Notes: generated by a model from the sequence alone, not told the origin. A stretch of DNA of 55,252 bases from Bacteroidales bacterium (GCA_003141415.1 PLLX01000162.1:7015-62266); one strand, 5' to 3'; positions 8,284 to 17,586 are shown, numbered from the stretch's first letter. Made by a program: numbers and translations.

Positions 8284-11217
8284 GTATCTCTGATCGGGCT
8301 TAACAGGAAGTTTGGCCATTTTCTCTACCTCTAGTGAAGGAAACCCGAACTCTTCAACGACTTTTCCAAGGATCAGATATGTGCCGCTTCCTTTAAAAGG
8401 CCAGTTTTTAAGCGACTGAGAGAAATGGGTTGTATCAAAGAAATTGCCTTCAGCATCGATAAAACATCCAAAATTCATCCAGTCATTTTTTATTGTCTTA
8501 ATATACTTTACAGTAACCAGGTGTCCTACCATCCTGATTTTCCTGCCGGTATATTCACTCATCCTTCGTGCGGATACTTCGCCCCGGAAGGATGTTTCAA
8601 GCATATCGAACCAGCTCATTGTGACAGGAAAACCGAAGAGTTCGATTTCATCATATACATCTTCGATCTTTCCCTGAACAAGATCGGGGAGTGAAAAATC
8701 ACGGACAGGAGAGGAGAAGAGTGGTCGGATATTATCCGGTTTGTTTTTGTTAATCATCATGTGAGCTTCCCATAAAAGTACAGCCTTCTTCTTTCCTGTA
8801 AATCTGAATGCCCCTGCTTTAATAAGCAGAATTACATGCTCAAGTCCCGGATTTACCCTTGTAACAAAATCGTTTAGGTTTGCAAATGGACCTTCTGCAT
8901 TGCGTATCTCTTCAATTGACTGAGCAAGCCTGTACTCAAGGCTCATAATATGAATGAATCCGATATATATGTCTGTACCGTAAATTGTTGTCTTGTAATT
9001 GCTTTTATTTACACATGGCAGCTGAATAGTTGCTCCGCACCTTCTTGCTTCATGTACATAGACCCAGGTTCTGTAAAAGCCTCCGAAGTTATTTATTACG
9101 GCTACCATGAACTCAAGCGGATAGTGAGCTTTAAGATACAGACTCTGGAAGCTTTCAACGGCATATGAGGCAGAATGGGCCTTTGAGAACGAATATCCGG
9201 CAAAAGATTCAATCTGTCTCCATACCTCTTTTGTGACCTCATCGCTGTAACCCTTTTTGCGGCAGTTTGAGAAGAATCTTTCAATTATGCGTTGCATCTC
9301 CTGTTTTGACCGGTATTTGCCGCTCATGGCACGGCGAAGGGTATCGGCATCGGAAAGATCCAATCCTGCAAAGTGATGACAGACTTTCAATACATCTTCC
9401 TGATAAACCATAACACCGAATGTCTCTTCAAGCTGCTCCTTCATAACCGGATGTATATATTCGAATTTTCCCGGATTATGGAACCTGTAAATAAATTCTT
9501 TCATCATACCTGAACGTGCCACACCCGGCCTTATCACAGAACTGGCAGCCACAAGAGTAGTGTAGTTGTCGCATCTCAGCTTTTTCAGAAGGCCACGCAT
9601 TGCAGGACTTTCAATATAAAAGCATCCTTTTGTTTCGCCGATCCTCAGATACTCTTTTACCTTTTCATCGTTTTTAAATTTCTGTACTGCATGAACATCG
9701 ACATCTATACCACGGTTTCGCAGAATTATTTCTGCACTCTCGCGGATATGGCCTATTCCCCTCTGGCTCAGAATGTCGAGTTTCTCAAATCCTATCTCTT
9801 CGGCGGTGTACATATCCCACTGGGTTGTAGGAAAACCTTTCGGAGGCATATCGAGAGCGGTATAACATGTTATTGGTTCTTCAGAGATAAGTATGCCACC
9901 GGCATGAATGCTCCGCATATTGGGAAAGTCAGCGATCTTAAGACCCGTGGAGAAAATAAGATTGGTTATATCATTCCGGTTTGTATCTGCTGAAGGATTA
10001 TCAATAAGCGAATCAATCTCTTCCTTGGGCAAACCATGTACTTTTCCAAGTTCACGGACAATGGATTTTCCTCTGAAAGTACTCATAGTCCCGAGCAGTG
10101 CGGTATGCCCATAGCCATATCTCTTGAAAATATAATCGATGACCTCATCCCGTTCTTTCCACGAGTAGTCAATATCGAAGTCGGGAGGACTGCTCCGTTT
10201 CGGATTTATGAATCGTTCAAAGTAAAGGTTTAGATCAATGGGGTCAACGTTAGTGATTTTCAGACAATAAGCAACGACAGAATTTGCACCGCTACCACGT
10301 CCGACATGATAAAAACCACGGGCCATTGAATATCTTACGATATCCCAGGTTATCAGAAAGTAGGCAGAGAAACCAAGCCTGTCGATTATCTCAAGTTCAT
10401 GCTTTACCCTTTTCTTTGCTTCATTATTCTGTCTGCCATACCTGTATACCATTCCATCCCAGGCGAGTTTTTCGAGAAGCAGCTTGTCATCATACCTGCT
10501 GGCAGAATAGATCTTTTTGTTTTTAAAACTTTCATGGTCAAACTGTAAATCACAGTCATCCAGAAGCTTTTTGGTATTATTAAATAACCATGGGTATTCT
10601 CTCATGATTTTTTCAATATCGGCCGGATCTTTAAAGAATTCATCTTCTCCTGCGCATTGCCATTCTTGCAGGTGACTGAGAAGAATATTGTTGTCAACGG
10701 CCCTGAGACTCCTGTGAATAAAAATGTCACCTGTCTCTGCAAATGTAACCGGCTGCAGCAGAACCATTGAACTCCTGTTTATTGATGAAGTCAATGTCAA
10801 CAGGCTATTCAGTTCATGTGGTCTTATTCCTATGCGTTCATTATCAAATAGTTTACGTGAAGGAATTTTTTTAAGGGAATATATTATATACGATTCGGAG
10901 AATTGAGGTGCCGGAAAGGGAATTAATGACTTGTTGAAATTCTGATCCGAGAGAAATTCATTCAGCTCCTGCAACCCTTTGTTATTACGTGCAATTCCGA
11001 TATACAGAAATTCATTATCATTTCTGTATTCTATACCTGCAACAGGTCTGATATTGTTTTTGCTGCATTCGCCTGCAAATTCGGGAATTCCTGTTGAATT
11101 GTTAATGTCAGTAAGAACAATAGTATCCGTTCCTGCAGCCAGAGCTCTCTGCAAAAGCTGTTCAACGGACATGGTTCCGTAACGCAGACTGTAATATGAG
11201 TGGCAGTTTAGATACAT
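8281..11217 (-). CDS. short-form DNA polymerase III alpha subunit (DnaE2-type)
   Basis: A 978-residue C-family polymerase. It has an N-terminal PHP domain (MYLNCHSYYSLRYGT, residues 1-15), a palm with catalytic DFDID at residues 346-350, fingers with GRGSGANSVVAYCL, a helix-hairpin-helix region and a C-terminal OB fold (~880-930, IRMVGHLVTVKYIKT). It is shorter than replicative DnaE (~1150 residues) and sits 10 bp after dinB in the same operon, next to a LexA-like repressor. In many bacteria such short alpha subunits perform SOS-induced translesion synthesis together with a Y-family partner. The start MYLNCHSYYSLRYGT is well conserved in the family. A true replicative dnaE is expected elsewhere. 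Confidence 0.9.
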   Translation of the reverse strand: MYLNCHSYYSLRYGTMSVEQLLQRALAAGTDTIVLTDINNSTGIPEFAGECSKNNIRPVAGIEYRNDNEFLYIGIARNNKGLQELNEFLSDQNFNKSLIPFPAPQFSESYIIYSLKKIPSRKLFDNERIGIRPHELNSLLTLTSSINRSSMVLLQPVTFAETGDIFIHRSLRAVDNNILLSHLQEWQCAGEDEFFKDPADIEKIMREYPWLFNNTKKLLDDCDLQFDHESFKNKKIYSASRYDDKLLLEKLAWDGMVYRYGRQNNEAKKRVKHELEIIDRLGFSAYFLITWDIVRYSMARGFYHVGRGSGANSVVAYCLKITNVDPIDLNLYFERFINPKRSSPPDFDIDYSWKERDEVIDYIFKRYGYGHTALLGTMSTFRGKSIVRELGKVHGLPKEEIDSLIDNPSADTNRNDITNLIFSTGLKIADFPNMRSIHAGGILISEEPITCYTALDMPPKGFPTTQWDMYTAEEIGFEKLDILSQRGIGHIRESAEIILRNRGIDVDVHAVQKFKNDEKVKEYLRIGETKGCFYIESPAMRGLLKKLRCDNYTTLVAASSVIRPGVARSGMMKEFIYRFHNPGKFEYIHPVMKEQLEETFGVMVYQEDVLKVCHHFAGLDLSDADTLRRAMSGKYRSKQEMQRIIERFFSNCRKKGYSDEVTKEVWRQIESFAGYSFSKAHSASYAVESFQSLYLKAHYPLEFMVAVINNFGGFYRTWVYVHEARRCGATIQLPCVNKSNYKTTIYGTDIYIGFIHIMSLEYRLAQSIEEIRNAEGPFANLNDFVTRVNPGLEHVILLIKAGAFRFTGKKKAVLLWEAHMMINKNKPDNIRPLFSSPVRDFSLPDLVQGKIEDVYDEIELFGFPVTMSWFDMLETSFRGEVSARRMSEYTGRKIRMVGHLVTVKYIKTIKNDWMNFGCFIDAEGNFFDTTHFSQSLKNWPFKGSGTYLILGKVVEEFGFPSLEVEKMAKLPVKPDQRY

Positions 11218-11227
11218 TGTTTCTCGT

Positions 11228-12478
11228 TTACCCTCCCCGTAGACGCTCCTCCATCATATTTTGCTCTTTAAGAGCATTTTCGAGCTGTTTAAGGGCTTTT
11301 CCCTCTCTTTCGGTTACCGTCATCACTCCGGAAGCTCTCCTAACCGCATTTCGCCCGAAACGCTTCCTGATCCTGTCCATTGCCATATAAAGGCTGACCT
11401 TTTCAGGAGTATCGTCAAACATGTCAAGCTGCTGGACTCCTCTTACCATATGACTGAACCTTACACCAATAAGTCTTATAAGCATACGTCTCTGGTAGAG
11501 TTTTGCAAAGAGCTCTTTGGTGATATTGGCAAGCACATGGTCGAATGATGTATATGGTATCCGTTTCTGCAGTGTATGGGTATCGAAGTTTGAATACCTG
11601 ATCTTAACAGTGATGCATGAAGTGAGTTTCTCCTGTTTTCTCAGCTCGAACGCAATCTTCTCCACCATGCTTACCAGCAATTGATTCAGCCTCACCAGGT
11701 CGGTGGTGTCTTTTTCGAAAGTATGTTCGGTACTTATTGATTTTTGTTCCGAGTAGCTTATGACGGGAGTAGAGTCGATGCCATTGGCTCTCTTCCACAT
11801 TTCAATCCCGTTTTTACCCATCAGCTTTTCAAGCATTTCGACAGGGATATTCCGCAGGGTATAAATTGTAGCAATGCCCATCGAGCGGAGTACCTGGTAA
11901 GTCTTCTGACCAATCATTGGTATTTTTCTTATCGAAAGCGGATCGAGGAATGGAAGCACAATCTCTTTTTGTACCTCAATTTCACCATTTGGCTTTGCCT
12001 CGCCGGTTGCTATTTTTGATACGGTCTTGTTGACTGACAGTCCGATTGATATGGGCAGACCTGTCTCTTTTATTATATACTGGCGCAATTCATGCGACCA
12101 TTTGTAGCATCCGTAGAAACGGTCCATCCCGGTAAGATCGATATAGTGCTCATCAACCGATGCTTTCTCATATAGCGGTGCCCTTTCGGCAATTATGCCG
12201 GTTACAATGTTTGAATAGTTGGTGTAAAGTTCCATGTCGCCCCTTATCACGATGGCATCGGGACACATACTCCTGGCCATTTTCATCGGCATAGCGGAGC
12301 TCACGCCGTATTTTCTTGCCTCATAGCTGCAGCTAGATACAACTCCGCGGTCCGACATGCCGCCAATTATGACCGGCTTACCATTCAGGCGGCTGTTCTT
12401 AAGCCTTTCGACTGATACAAAAAAAGTATCGAGGTCGAGATGCAGAACCGATCGGTCTATGTTGCCGGAGAGGATCAT
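11228..12478 (-). CDS. dinB: Y-family DNA polymerase (DinB/Pol IV)
   Basis: A 416-residue protein. Catalytic carboxylates are visible as LHLDLDTFF (D15, D17) and SVDEHYIDLTG (D109, E110). The steric-gate/finger region CSYEARKYGVSSAMP, the helix-hairpin-helix (IRKIPMIGQKTYQVLRSMGI) and the little-finger domain (~235-355) follow in the normal order. It catalyses error-prone bypass of DNA lesions. First gene of a two-gene operon with the short dnaE (10-bp gap) and divergent from the LexA-like gene, so induction by DNA damage is likely. The C-terminal tail lacks an obvious QLxLF clamp box, although QQLDMFD (~355) upstream of the tail could be the clamp-binding peptide. Confidence 0.95.
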   Translation of the reverse strand: MILSGNIDRSVLHLDLDTFFVSVERLKNSRLNGKPVIIGGMSDRGVVSSCSYEARKYGVSSAMPMKMARSMCPDAIVIRGDMELYTNYSNIVTGIIAERAPLYEKASVDEHYIDLTGMDRFYGCYKWSHELRQYIIKETGLPISIGLSVNKTVSKIATGEAKPNGEIEVQKEIVLPFLDPLSIRKIPMIGQKTYQVLRSMGIATIYTLRNIPVEMLEKLMGKNGIEMWKRANGIDSTPVISYSEQKSISTEHTFEKDTTDLVRLNQLLVSMVEKIAFELRKQEKLTSCITVKIRYSNFDTHTLQKRIPYTSFDHVLANITKELFAKLYQRRMLIRLIGVRFSHMVRGVQQLDMFDDTPEKVSLYMAMDRIRKRFGRNAVRRASGVMTVTEREGKALKQLENALKEQNMMEERLRGG

Positions 12479-12539
12479 TGTAATGATTATTAAATAGTTA
12501 AGTATTAATTAGATAGTTTATACGCAGTCCATTGTTTTT

Positions 12540-12640
12540 TGCCCGCATTCCCCCTAATGGGGGCTAATTCTTTCTGGTTAAGTGTAATTAACCTAAATAT
12601 CACAATTTTAGCCCCGCTTCAGCAGGACAGGGGCATTACT
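12540..12640. repeat. G+C-rich palindromes in the dinB/lexA-like divergent region
   Basis: CCCCCtaatGGGGG at 12550-12563 and GCCCCgcttcagcaggacaGGGGC at ~12613-12636 are hairpins in an otherwise AT-rich 285-bp divergent intergenic region. They resemble the dispersed G+C-rich units elsewhere in the window. Confidence 0.45.
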
Positions 12641-12725
12641 CCCAAAATGTTTTCTTTCTTTTTTCTAAAAAATATTCCTTTTTTCTTGTACATATAACAA
12701 TTAAGTTTTATTTTTGATCAGAAAA

Positions 12726-12743
12726 TAATCAATTTTATGATTA
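12726..12743 (+). promoter_or_regulatory. putative operator of the LexA-like repressor
   Basis: TAATCA-N6-TGATTA is a perfect 6+6 dyad ending 20 bp before the ATG at 12764. A second TAATCA half-site is at 12749-12754 and a TGATCA at 12715-12720. The location over the expected promoter fits autorepression. The matching site for dinB was not identified with certainty. Confidence 0.45.
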
Positions 12744-12763
12744 CAATATAATCAATATTCATT

Positions 12764-13591
12764 ATGTACTTCGCATCGAACATAAAATTTTTAAGAAAAA
12801 GGAGGGGCAGAACACAGGATGATGTGGCTTTTGCCCTTAACCTTAAACGTTCAACCCTGAGCGGTTATGAGAACGGTGTGGCCCAGCCCGGTATAGAAAT
12901 TCTGATATCCTTTTCCGGTTATTTCAACATTGCTATCGATACGATCCTTAAACTGGATATTTCAAAGTTGTCAGAAAGTCAGCTTGGCGAACTTGAAAGA
13001 GGATATGATGTTTATGTGAAAGGAAGCAATCTCAGAGTATTGACCACAACAGTCAATTCCGACAAAAGGGAGAATATTGAACTGGTACCCGAGAAAGCGA
13101 AAGCAGGCTATGCAACCGGATATGCTGATCCGGAATATATCGGTGAGCTTCCGGTATTCACATTACCTTTTCTTTCCAATAAAAAGAAATACAGAACTTT
13201 TCAGTTGAAAGGCGATTCTATGCTTCCTATTCCCGATGGTTCATGGGTAACAGGGGAATATGTCCAGGACTGGATGCAGATAATTAGCGGGAAAGCTTAC
13301 GTAGTGTTTACCCTCGACGACGGAATCGTCTTTAAGGTAGTTGAAAATAATTTGACAAAAGATGGTAAACTTGTTCTCTATTCACTTAACCCTGTTTATG
13401 AACCTTATCAGGTACATGTAAATGAGGTGAAAGAGATATGGAAATTCGTTAATTATATCAGCAGTGAATTACCCGATCCTGTATTACCGGAAAAACAACT
13501 GATCAAGGCAGTCGCCGGAATGAAGCATGATCTTGAAAGGATAAAAGCCAAGCTGGGAAAAGATATTTCGGATATAAATGAGGAGAAATAG
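12764..13591 (+). CDS. LexA-like repressor: XRE helix-turn-helix plus S24 self-cleaving domain
   Basis: A 275-residue protein. Residues ~5-62 form an XRE-type HTH (RTQDDVAFALNLKRSTLSGYENG). A linker leads to an S24/LexA peptidase domain: predicted cleavage bond A114-G115 (KAGYATGY), catalytic Ser152 in GDSML and general base Lys191 in IVFKVVE. The spacing is close to that of LexA. The C-terminal ~50 residues are charged and helical, an extension absent from classical LexA. It is divergent from dinB-dnaE, so it is the likely damage-responsive repressor of that operon. Its HTH is of the XRE rather than the LexA winged type, so its operator should differ from the usual SOS box. Confidence 0.88.
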   Translation: MYFASNIKFLRKRRGRTQDDVAFALNLKRSTLSGYENGVAQPGIEILISFSGYFNIAIDTILKLDISKLSESQLGELERGYDVYVKGSNLRVLTTTVNSDKRENIELVPEKAKAGYATGYADPEYIGELPVFTLPFLSNKKKYRTFQLKGDSMLPIPDGSWVTGEYVQDWMQIISGKAYVVFTLDDGIVFKVVENNLTKDGKLVLYSLNPVYEPYQVHVNEVKEIWKFVNYISSELPDPVLPEKQLIKAVAGMKHDLERIKAKLGKDISDINEEK

Positions 13592-13599
13592 GAGAAGAG

Positions 13600-13800
13600 C
13601 CCTCTGCCGTTTCCTTTGCCTTCGCGTAGCCGCTTCGGTGAAGCAAGGGCGGCATCTCCCCCAAAAGAATTCTGACACGCTGAGGGACACCCCTCTGCCG
13701 CTTTGCGGCATCTCCCCAAAGGGGGAGATAATTCTCTTGTATTTAGTTGAATTACACTAAGATAACGTGGATTTTTCCCCCCCTGGGGGGAATTAAAAGG
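13600..13800. repeat. tandem G+C-rich palindromic units
   Basis: The gap 13592-13824 contains two units of the CCCTCTGCCG...CGGCATCTCCCC type. 13689-13728 is the compact form (loop CTTTG). 13602-13665 is an expanded form whose loop holds an additional ~40-nt CTTCG-rich hairpin. A CCCCCCTGGGGGG palindrome follows at 13776-13790. Confidence 0.6.
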
Positions 13801-13824
13801 AGTTTATGAAATTGCAGTATCTTC

Positions 13825-14352
13825 CTAAAATAATCTCCACTTCCCATCTTCAAACTCTATGGGAAATGTACTGATACTGTTCAGCTCTTCTAGCTTGAAT
13901 ATTACGTGAGGTAAATCTCGTAAGTGATTTATATTCTTTTGTTTATTTGTTGTACTGGAAGTCATGATTATAAATACTCCTGGTTCGATATAGTTCCGTA
14001 GGGCAGGTGATTCACAAATGATGGGAATACCTTCTGGAATAAGATCCTTTATTTTGTTAAAAACAAAGAGCAGCCGGTCATCAAATACCTTGGCAAAGTA
14101 AACCTTTGAAGCCCCGGAATTAAGCATCCGCGAGGTATCCTTTGTTGTATCCCTGTTTGTTTCTTCATATATCGCATATCCTGTTTCTTCAAAGATAGTT
14201 TTCAATCCTGGAGTGGTCTCATGAAAATGAGGGCTTATCTTGATCGCAGTGATATTTAAATTCTTAAGCTGTTGAATTATCCTGCAAGCAATTGTCGTTT
14301 TCCCTGACTTGGTTCCGGTTCCTGTTATAAGAAGAAGGTTTGGGATTATCAT
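13825..14352 (-). CDS. MobB-like P-loop NTPase of unknown role
   Basis: About 175 residues from the ATG at 14352; an upstream in-frame ATG at 14400 would add 16 residues that lie before the conserved beta strand. The P-loop LLLITGTGTKSGKTT is near the N-terminus, followed by ITAIKISPHFHETTPG and TTKDTSRMLNSGASKVYFAK. These match the switch region of MobB-type proteins (KDSxR...AGA), which bind GTP in molybdenum cofactor biosynthesis. No moa/mob genes are nearby, so I call it MobB-like only. It lies 100 bp downstream of the ytfJ-like gene on the same strand. Confidence 0.65.
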   Translation of the reverse strand: MIIPNLLLITGTGTKSGKTTIACRIIQQLKNLNITAIKISPHFHETTPGLKTIFEETGYAIYEETNRDTTKDTSRMLNSGASKVYFAKVFDDRLLFVFNKIKDLIPEGIPIICESPALRNYIEPGVFIIMTSSTTNKQKNINHLRDLPHVIFKLEELNSISTFPIEFEDGKWRLF

Positions 14353-14453
14353 ATGTATTGTTTTAAAAGGAAATAACCACAAAGTGCTCAAAGTAGGCAC
14401 GCCCCCTGTCCGCTTCGCGGCCTTTGTGGTTAAATCTGTATGGAGAGAACTTC

Positions 14454-14993
14454 TTATTCTTTTGTCAGAGCAATTATCTGATCAACTATCTTCTGGTTGT
14501 CTGATTCAGGAATATGTCCTTTATAAATAAACCTGCATACCCTGTTTTTATCAAGAATTACCACAGTGTAATTATCCCTTGGCAAACCCCATTCTTGCTG
14601 CAGGGTAGCCTTATAATCAAAAAGAATAGTGGTATCGTATTTTTTTGCCTTATTACCGGCAATCATTCTTATAAGACCATTAGGTTTCCATGTCGATTTA
14701 CAATCAACAATACCAAATCCCTTGAAAAGATCCTGGTTAAGTGTCTTATCCACATCAGTCGCTTTTTTGACAGCATCATTGAATGCATCATTAAGATCTG
14801 ATTCATCAGGGTCAACATAATTTATCTGAAGTACTTTACCTGGCCATGAATTCATTGTAAATTCTTTTTTATCAGCATCAGTAAACATCCAGTCAGGAGC
14901 TTTCATACCTACATCCAGTTTGACATTCTGTTGTCCGAAGATTCCTGTCAGAGCAAAGAAACTGAAAACAAGGGTAGTGATCGTTTTTTTCAT
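14454..14993 (-). CDS. YtfJ-like exported thioredoxin-fold protein
   Basis: A 179-residue protein with a signal peptide (residues 1-20, ending GIFGQ). The remaining part has the thioredoxin-fold pattern of YtfJ (PF09695): VGMKAPDWMF, SWPGKVLQINYVDP, then LPRDNYTVVILDKNRVCRFIYKG near the C-terminus. No CxxC motif is present, so a classical thiol-disulfide role is unlikely. Function of the family is unknown; periplasmic location follows from the signal peptide. Own promoter upstream, divergent from typA. Confidence 0.75.
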   Translation of the reverse strand: MKKTITTLVFSFFALTGIFGQQNVKLDVGMKAPDWMFTDADKKEFTMNSWPGKVLQINYVDPDESDLNDAFNDAVKKATDVDKTLNQDLFKGFGIVDCKSTWKPNGLIRMIAGNKAKKYDTTILFDYKATLQQEWGLPRDNYTVVILDKNRVCRFIYKGHIPESDNQKIVDQIIALTKE

Positions 14994-15059
14994 AAGTCGG
15001 TTTTTAAAATTTATTTACCAATATATGAATTTTTTATCATTAATTAATTTTCGAACTTA

Positions 15060-15092
15060 TTGTCATTTATCCCGGCAACAATATTACTTTTG
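15060..15092 (+). promoter_or_regulatory. typA promoter of Bacteroidota type
   Basis: TTG at 15060-15062 and TACTTTTG at 15085-15092 are separated by 22 bp, matching the -33/-7 pattern of this phylum. Transcription would begin ~10 bp before the ATG at 15110, leaving almost no leader. Confidence 0.6.
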
Positions 15093-15109
15093 CGGTCTAA
15101 TTAATTTGT

Positions 15110-16891
15110 ATGCAATTAATACGAAATATTGCGATCATTGCACATGTTGACCATGGTAAAACTACTCTGGTTGACCGGATTATACAGGAATGCCAGGTAT
15201 TGGACCAAAGGAAGGAAGCAGGTGATCTTATTCTTGATAGCAACGATCTTGAGCGGGAAAGAGGGATTACCATACTCTCAAAAAACGTTTCAGTTAATTA
15301 TAAAGGGGTTAAAATTAATATTATTGATACACCAGGTCATGCTGATTTTGGTGGTGAAGTTGAGAGGGTACTTAAGATGGCCGACGGTGTATTGTTACTT
15401 GTTGATGCTCTCGAGGGCCCAATGCCACAGACAAGATTTGTACTCGGAAAAGCAATAGCTCTTGGACTTAAACCAATTGTGGTTGTTAACAAGGTTGATA
15501 AGGAAAATTGTCGGCCTGATGAAGTTCAGCAGGATGTTTATGAACTCATGTTTAATCTTGACGCTACCGACGACCAGCTTGAATTTGCAACAGTTTTTGG
15601 CTCATCTAAATATGGTTGGATGAGCAATGACTGGAAAAAACCGACAACTGATATAAAATATCTTCTTGATACAATCCTTAAGGAAATTCCGGAACCTCCT
15701 TATGTTGAAGGCACAGCCCAGATGCAGATTGCTTCGCTTGATTTCTCCAGCTATGTAGGCAGAATTGCAATTGGACGTATCTTCAGAGGAGATATTACTG
15801 CCGGGTTAGATTATACCTTATGCAAGAAAGACGGTAAAGTCAAGAAAGTAAGAGTAAAGGAATTATATGTTTTCGAAGGTTTGGGAAGAGTAAAAACTGA
15901 TAGTGTAAGATGTGGCGATCTTTGTGCAGTTATAGGACTTGAGGATTTTGAAATTGGAGATACACTCGCCGATTTGCTTGCTCCTGAGGCCCTTCAGAGA
16001 ATTGAAGTTGATGAACCTACCATGAGTATGGTTTTTACTATCAATAATTCCCCTATGTATGGAAAAGAAGGCAAGTTTGTTACTTCGCGACACCTAAGAA
16101 CAAGACTGATAAGGGAGACCGAGAAAAATCTTGCGCTGAAAGTTGAAGAAACAAAATCAGAAGATACTTTCAATGTTTTCGGCAGAGGGATACTCCATCT
16201 TTCGATCCTGATAGAGACAATGCGGCGTGAAGGCTATGAATTCCAGGTTGGAAAGCCAAAAGTAATACTGAAAGATATAAATGATGTTAAGTCAGAGCCT
16301 TATGAGACACTTACTATTGATGTTCCTCCTGAATACTCAGGCAAAGCCATTGAGCTTGTTACACAGCGAAAAGGTGAAATGATAGTCATTGAACCCAAAG
16401 GGGACCTTACTCATATAGAATTTGATATTCCATCGAGAGGTATTATCGGGCTTAGGAATAATATGCTTACGGCAACTTCAGGCGAAGCTGTGATGCATCA
16501 TCGATTCAGAGCTTATGACAAATATAAAGGCGATGAGCTCATGCCGAAACAGAACGGATCATTGATTTCCCTCGACATGGGAATGGCGACCGGGCATGCG
16601 ATTGATCGTTTGCAGGACAGGGGTAGATTCTATATTGATCCCGGAGAACAGGTTTACAGAGGCCAGGTTATAGGCGAACATACCAGGATCGGCGATCTGG
16701 AAGTAAATATAGTTAAAGGTAAAAAACTTACTAATATGAGAGCTTCAGGATCTGATGATAGCCTGAAGATAGCCCCAAAACTAAAATTTTCACTTGAGGA
16801 AGCAATGGAGCAGATAAAAGATGATGAATATCTTGAAGTTACGCCACTAAGCCTGAGAATGAGAAAGATACCCGGTTATAAATTCGCTTAA
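15110..16891 (+). CDS. typA: ribosome-associated GTPase TypA/BipA
   Basis: A 593-residue translation-factor GTPase. G1 is AHVDHGKTT (residues 11-19), G2 RERGITI, G3 DTPGHADF, G4 NKVDK. Domains II, III and V follow, and a BipA-specific C-terminal domain has SRGIIGLRNNML and the lysine-rich VKGKKLTNMRASGSDD. Length matches the family (~600). It acts on ribosomes, in assembly and stress adaptation. A typical -33/-7 promoter lies immediately upstream. The peroxiredoxin gene begins 11 bp after its stop and is probably co-transcribed. Confidence 0.97.
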   Translation: MQLIRNIAIIAHVDHGKTTLVDRIIQECQVLDQRKEAGDLILDSNDLERERGITILSKNVSVNYKGVKINIIDTPGHADFGGEVERVLKMADGVLLLVDALEGPMPQTRFVLGKAIALGLKPIVVVNKVDKENCRPDEVQQDVYELMFNLDATDDQLEFATVFGSSKYGWMSNDWKKPTTDIKYLLDTILKEIPEPPYVEGTAQMQIASLDFSSYVGRIAIGRIFRGDITAGLDYTLCKKDGKVKKVRVKELYVFEGLGRVKTDSVRCGDLCAVIGLEDFEIGDTLADLLAPEALQRIEVDEPTMSMVFTINNSPMYGKEGKFVTSRHLRTRLIRETEKNLALKVEETKSEDTFNVFGRGILHLSILIETMRREGYEFQVGKPKVILKDINDVKSEPYETLTIDVPPEYSGKAIELVTQRKGEMIVIEPKGDLTHIEFDIPSRGIIGLRNNMLTATSGEAVMHHRFRAYDKYKGDELMPKQNGSLISLDMGMATGHAIDRLQDRGRFYIDPGEQVYRGQVIGEHTRIGDLEVNIVKGKKLTNMRASGSDDSLKIAPKLKFSLEEAMEQIKDDEYLEVTPLSLRMRKIPGYKFA

Positions 16892-16902
16892 TAACCTAAC
16901 AT

Positions 16903-17583
16903 ATGTCTTACATTAAAAATGATTTTATCATAAAAGTAAAGAGAATTTACTTCTTATTTATTGTTATTGTATTATCAATAAGATCAGTCTCTTACGGACA
17001 AGATATTAATTATGCCGGATTTGGAATGGAGATAAAAGAGAGCCATCTTCCAAAGGGATTAAAGGTAGGCGACAAAGCACCTGATTTTACCGGGTATGAC
17101 CAAATGGGAAGACAGGTTGAATTGAAAAAACTACTCAAACAAGGACCAATAATTCTTTTCTTTTACAGGGGCAATTGGTGTCCTATATGTAACAGATATT
17201 TAAAGAATTACCAGGATTCACTTAAAGTACTGACAGATCAGGGTTTTAATGTCGTTGCTATTACACCTGAATCAATTGAAAATGTAGAGAACACGGTAAA
17301 ACTTCATAATTTAACTTTTACAGTCATTTATGATTGTCAGGAAAAAATAATGAAAGATTATGACCTTATGTTTAATGTAACAAAAGCCTATCAGGATAAG
17401 ATCCAATCAAGCTTTTCAATTGATATCGCTAAAAATAACGGCAGGGATTCTGCCCGGTTGCCTGTTCCTGCTACTTATATTATAAACAAGGAGGGAATTA
17501 TTGTAGCTGTTCAGTTTGACCCTGACTACAAGAACAGAGCCACAGTAAAGTGGATGTTAAAAAACCTTGGACTGGCATTATAA
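16903..17583 (+). CDS. exported peroxiredoxin-like (AhpC/TSA) protein
   Basis: A 226-residue protein. A signal/anchor segment spans residues ~10-33 (ends YGQ). The core VGDKAPDFTGYDQMGRQVELKKLL, FYRGNWCPICNRYL (WCPxC motif with peroxidatic-type Cys), VVAITPES and VPATYIINKEGII are those of AhpC/TSA thioredoxin-like peroxidases that carry a CPxC motif. It probably reduces peroxides or acts as a thiol oxidoreductase in the periplasm. Close downstream of typA, convergent with the UroD-like gene (3-bp gap). Confidence 0.85.
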   Translation: MSYIKNDFIIKVKRIYFLFIVIVLSIRSVSYGQDINYAGFGMEIKESHLPKGLKVGDKAPDFTGYDQMGRQVELKKLLKQGPIILFFYRGNWCPICNRYLKNYQDSLKVLTDQGFNVVAITPESIENVENTVKLHNLTFTVIYDCQEKIMKDYDLMFNVTKAYQDKIQSSFSIDIAKNNGRDSARLPVPATYIINKEGIIVAVQFDPDYKNRATVKWMLKNLGLAL

Positions 17584-17586
17584 GGA

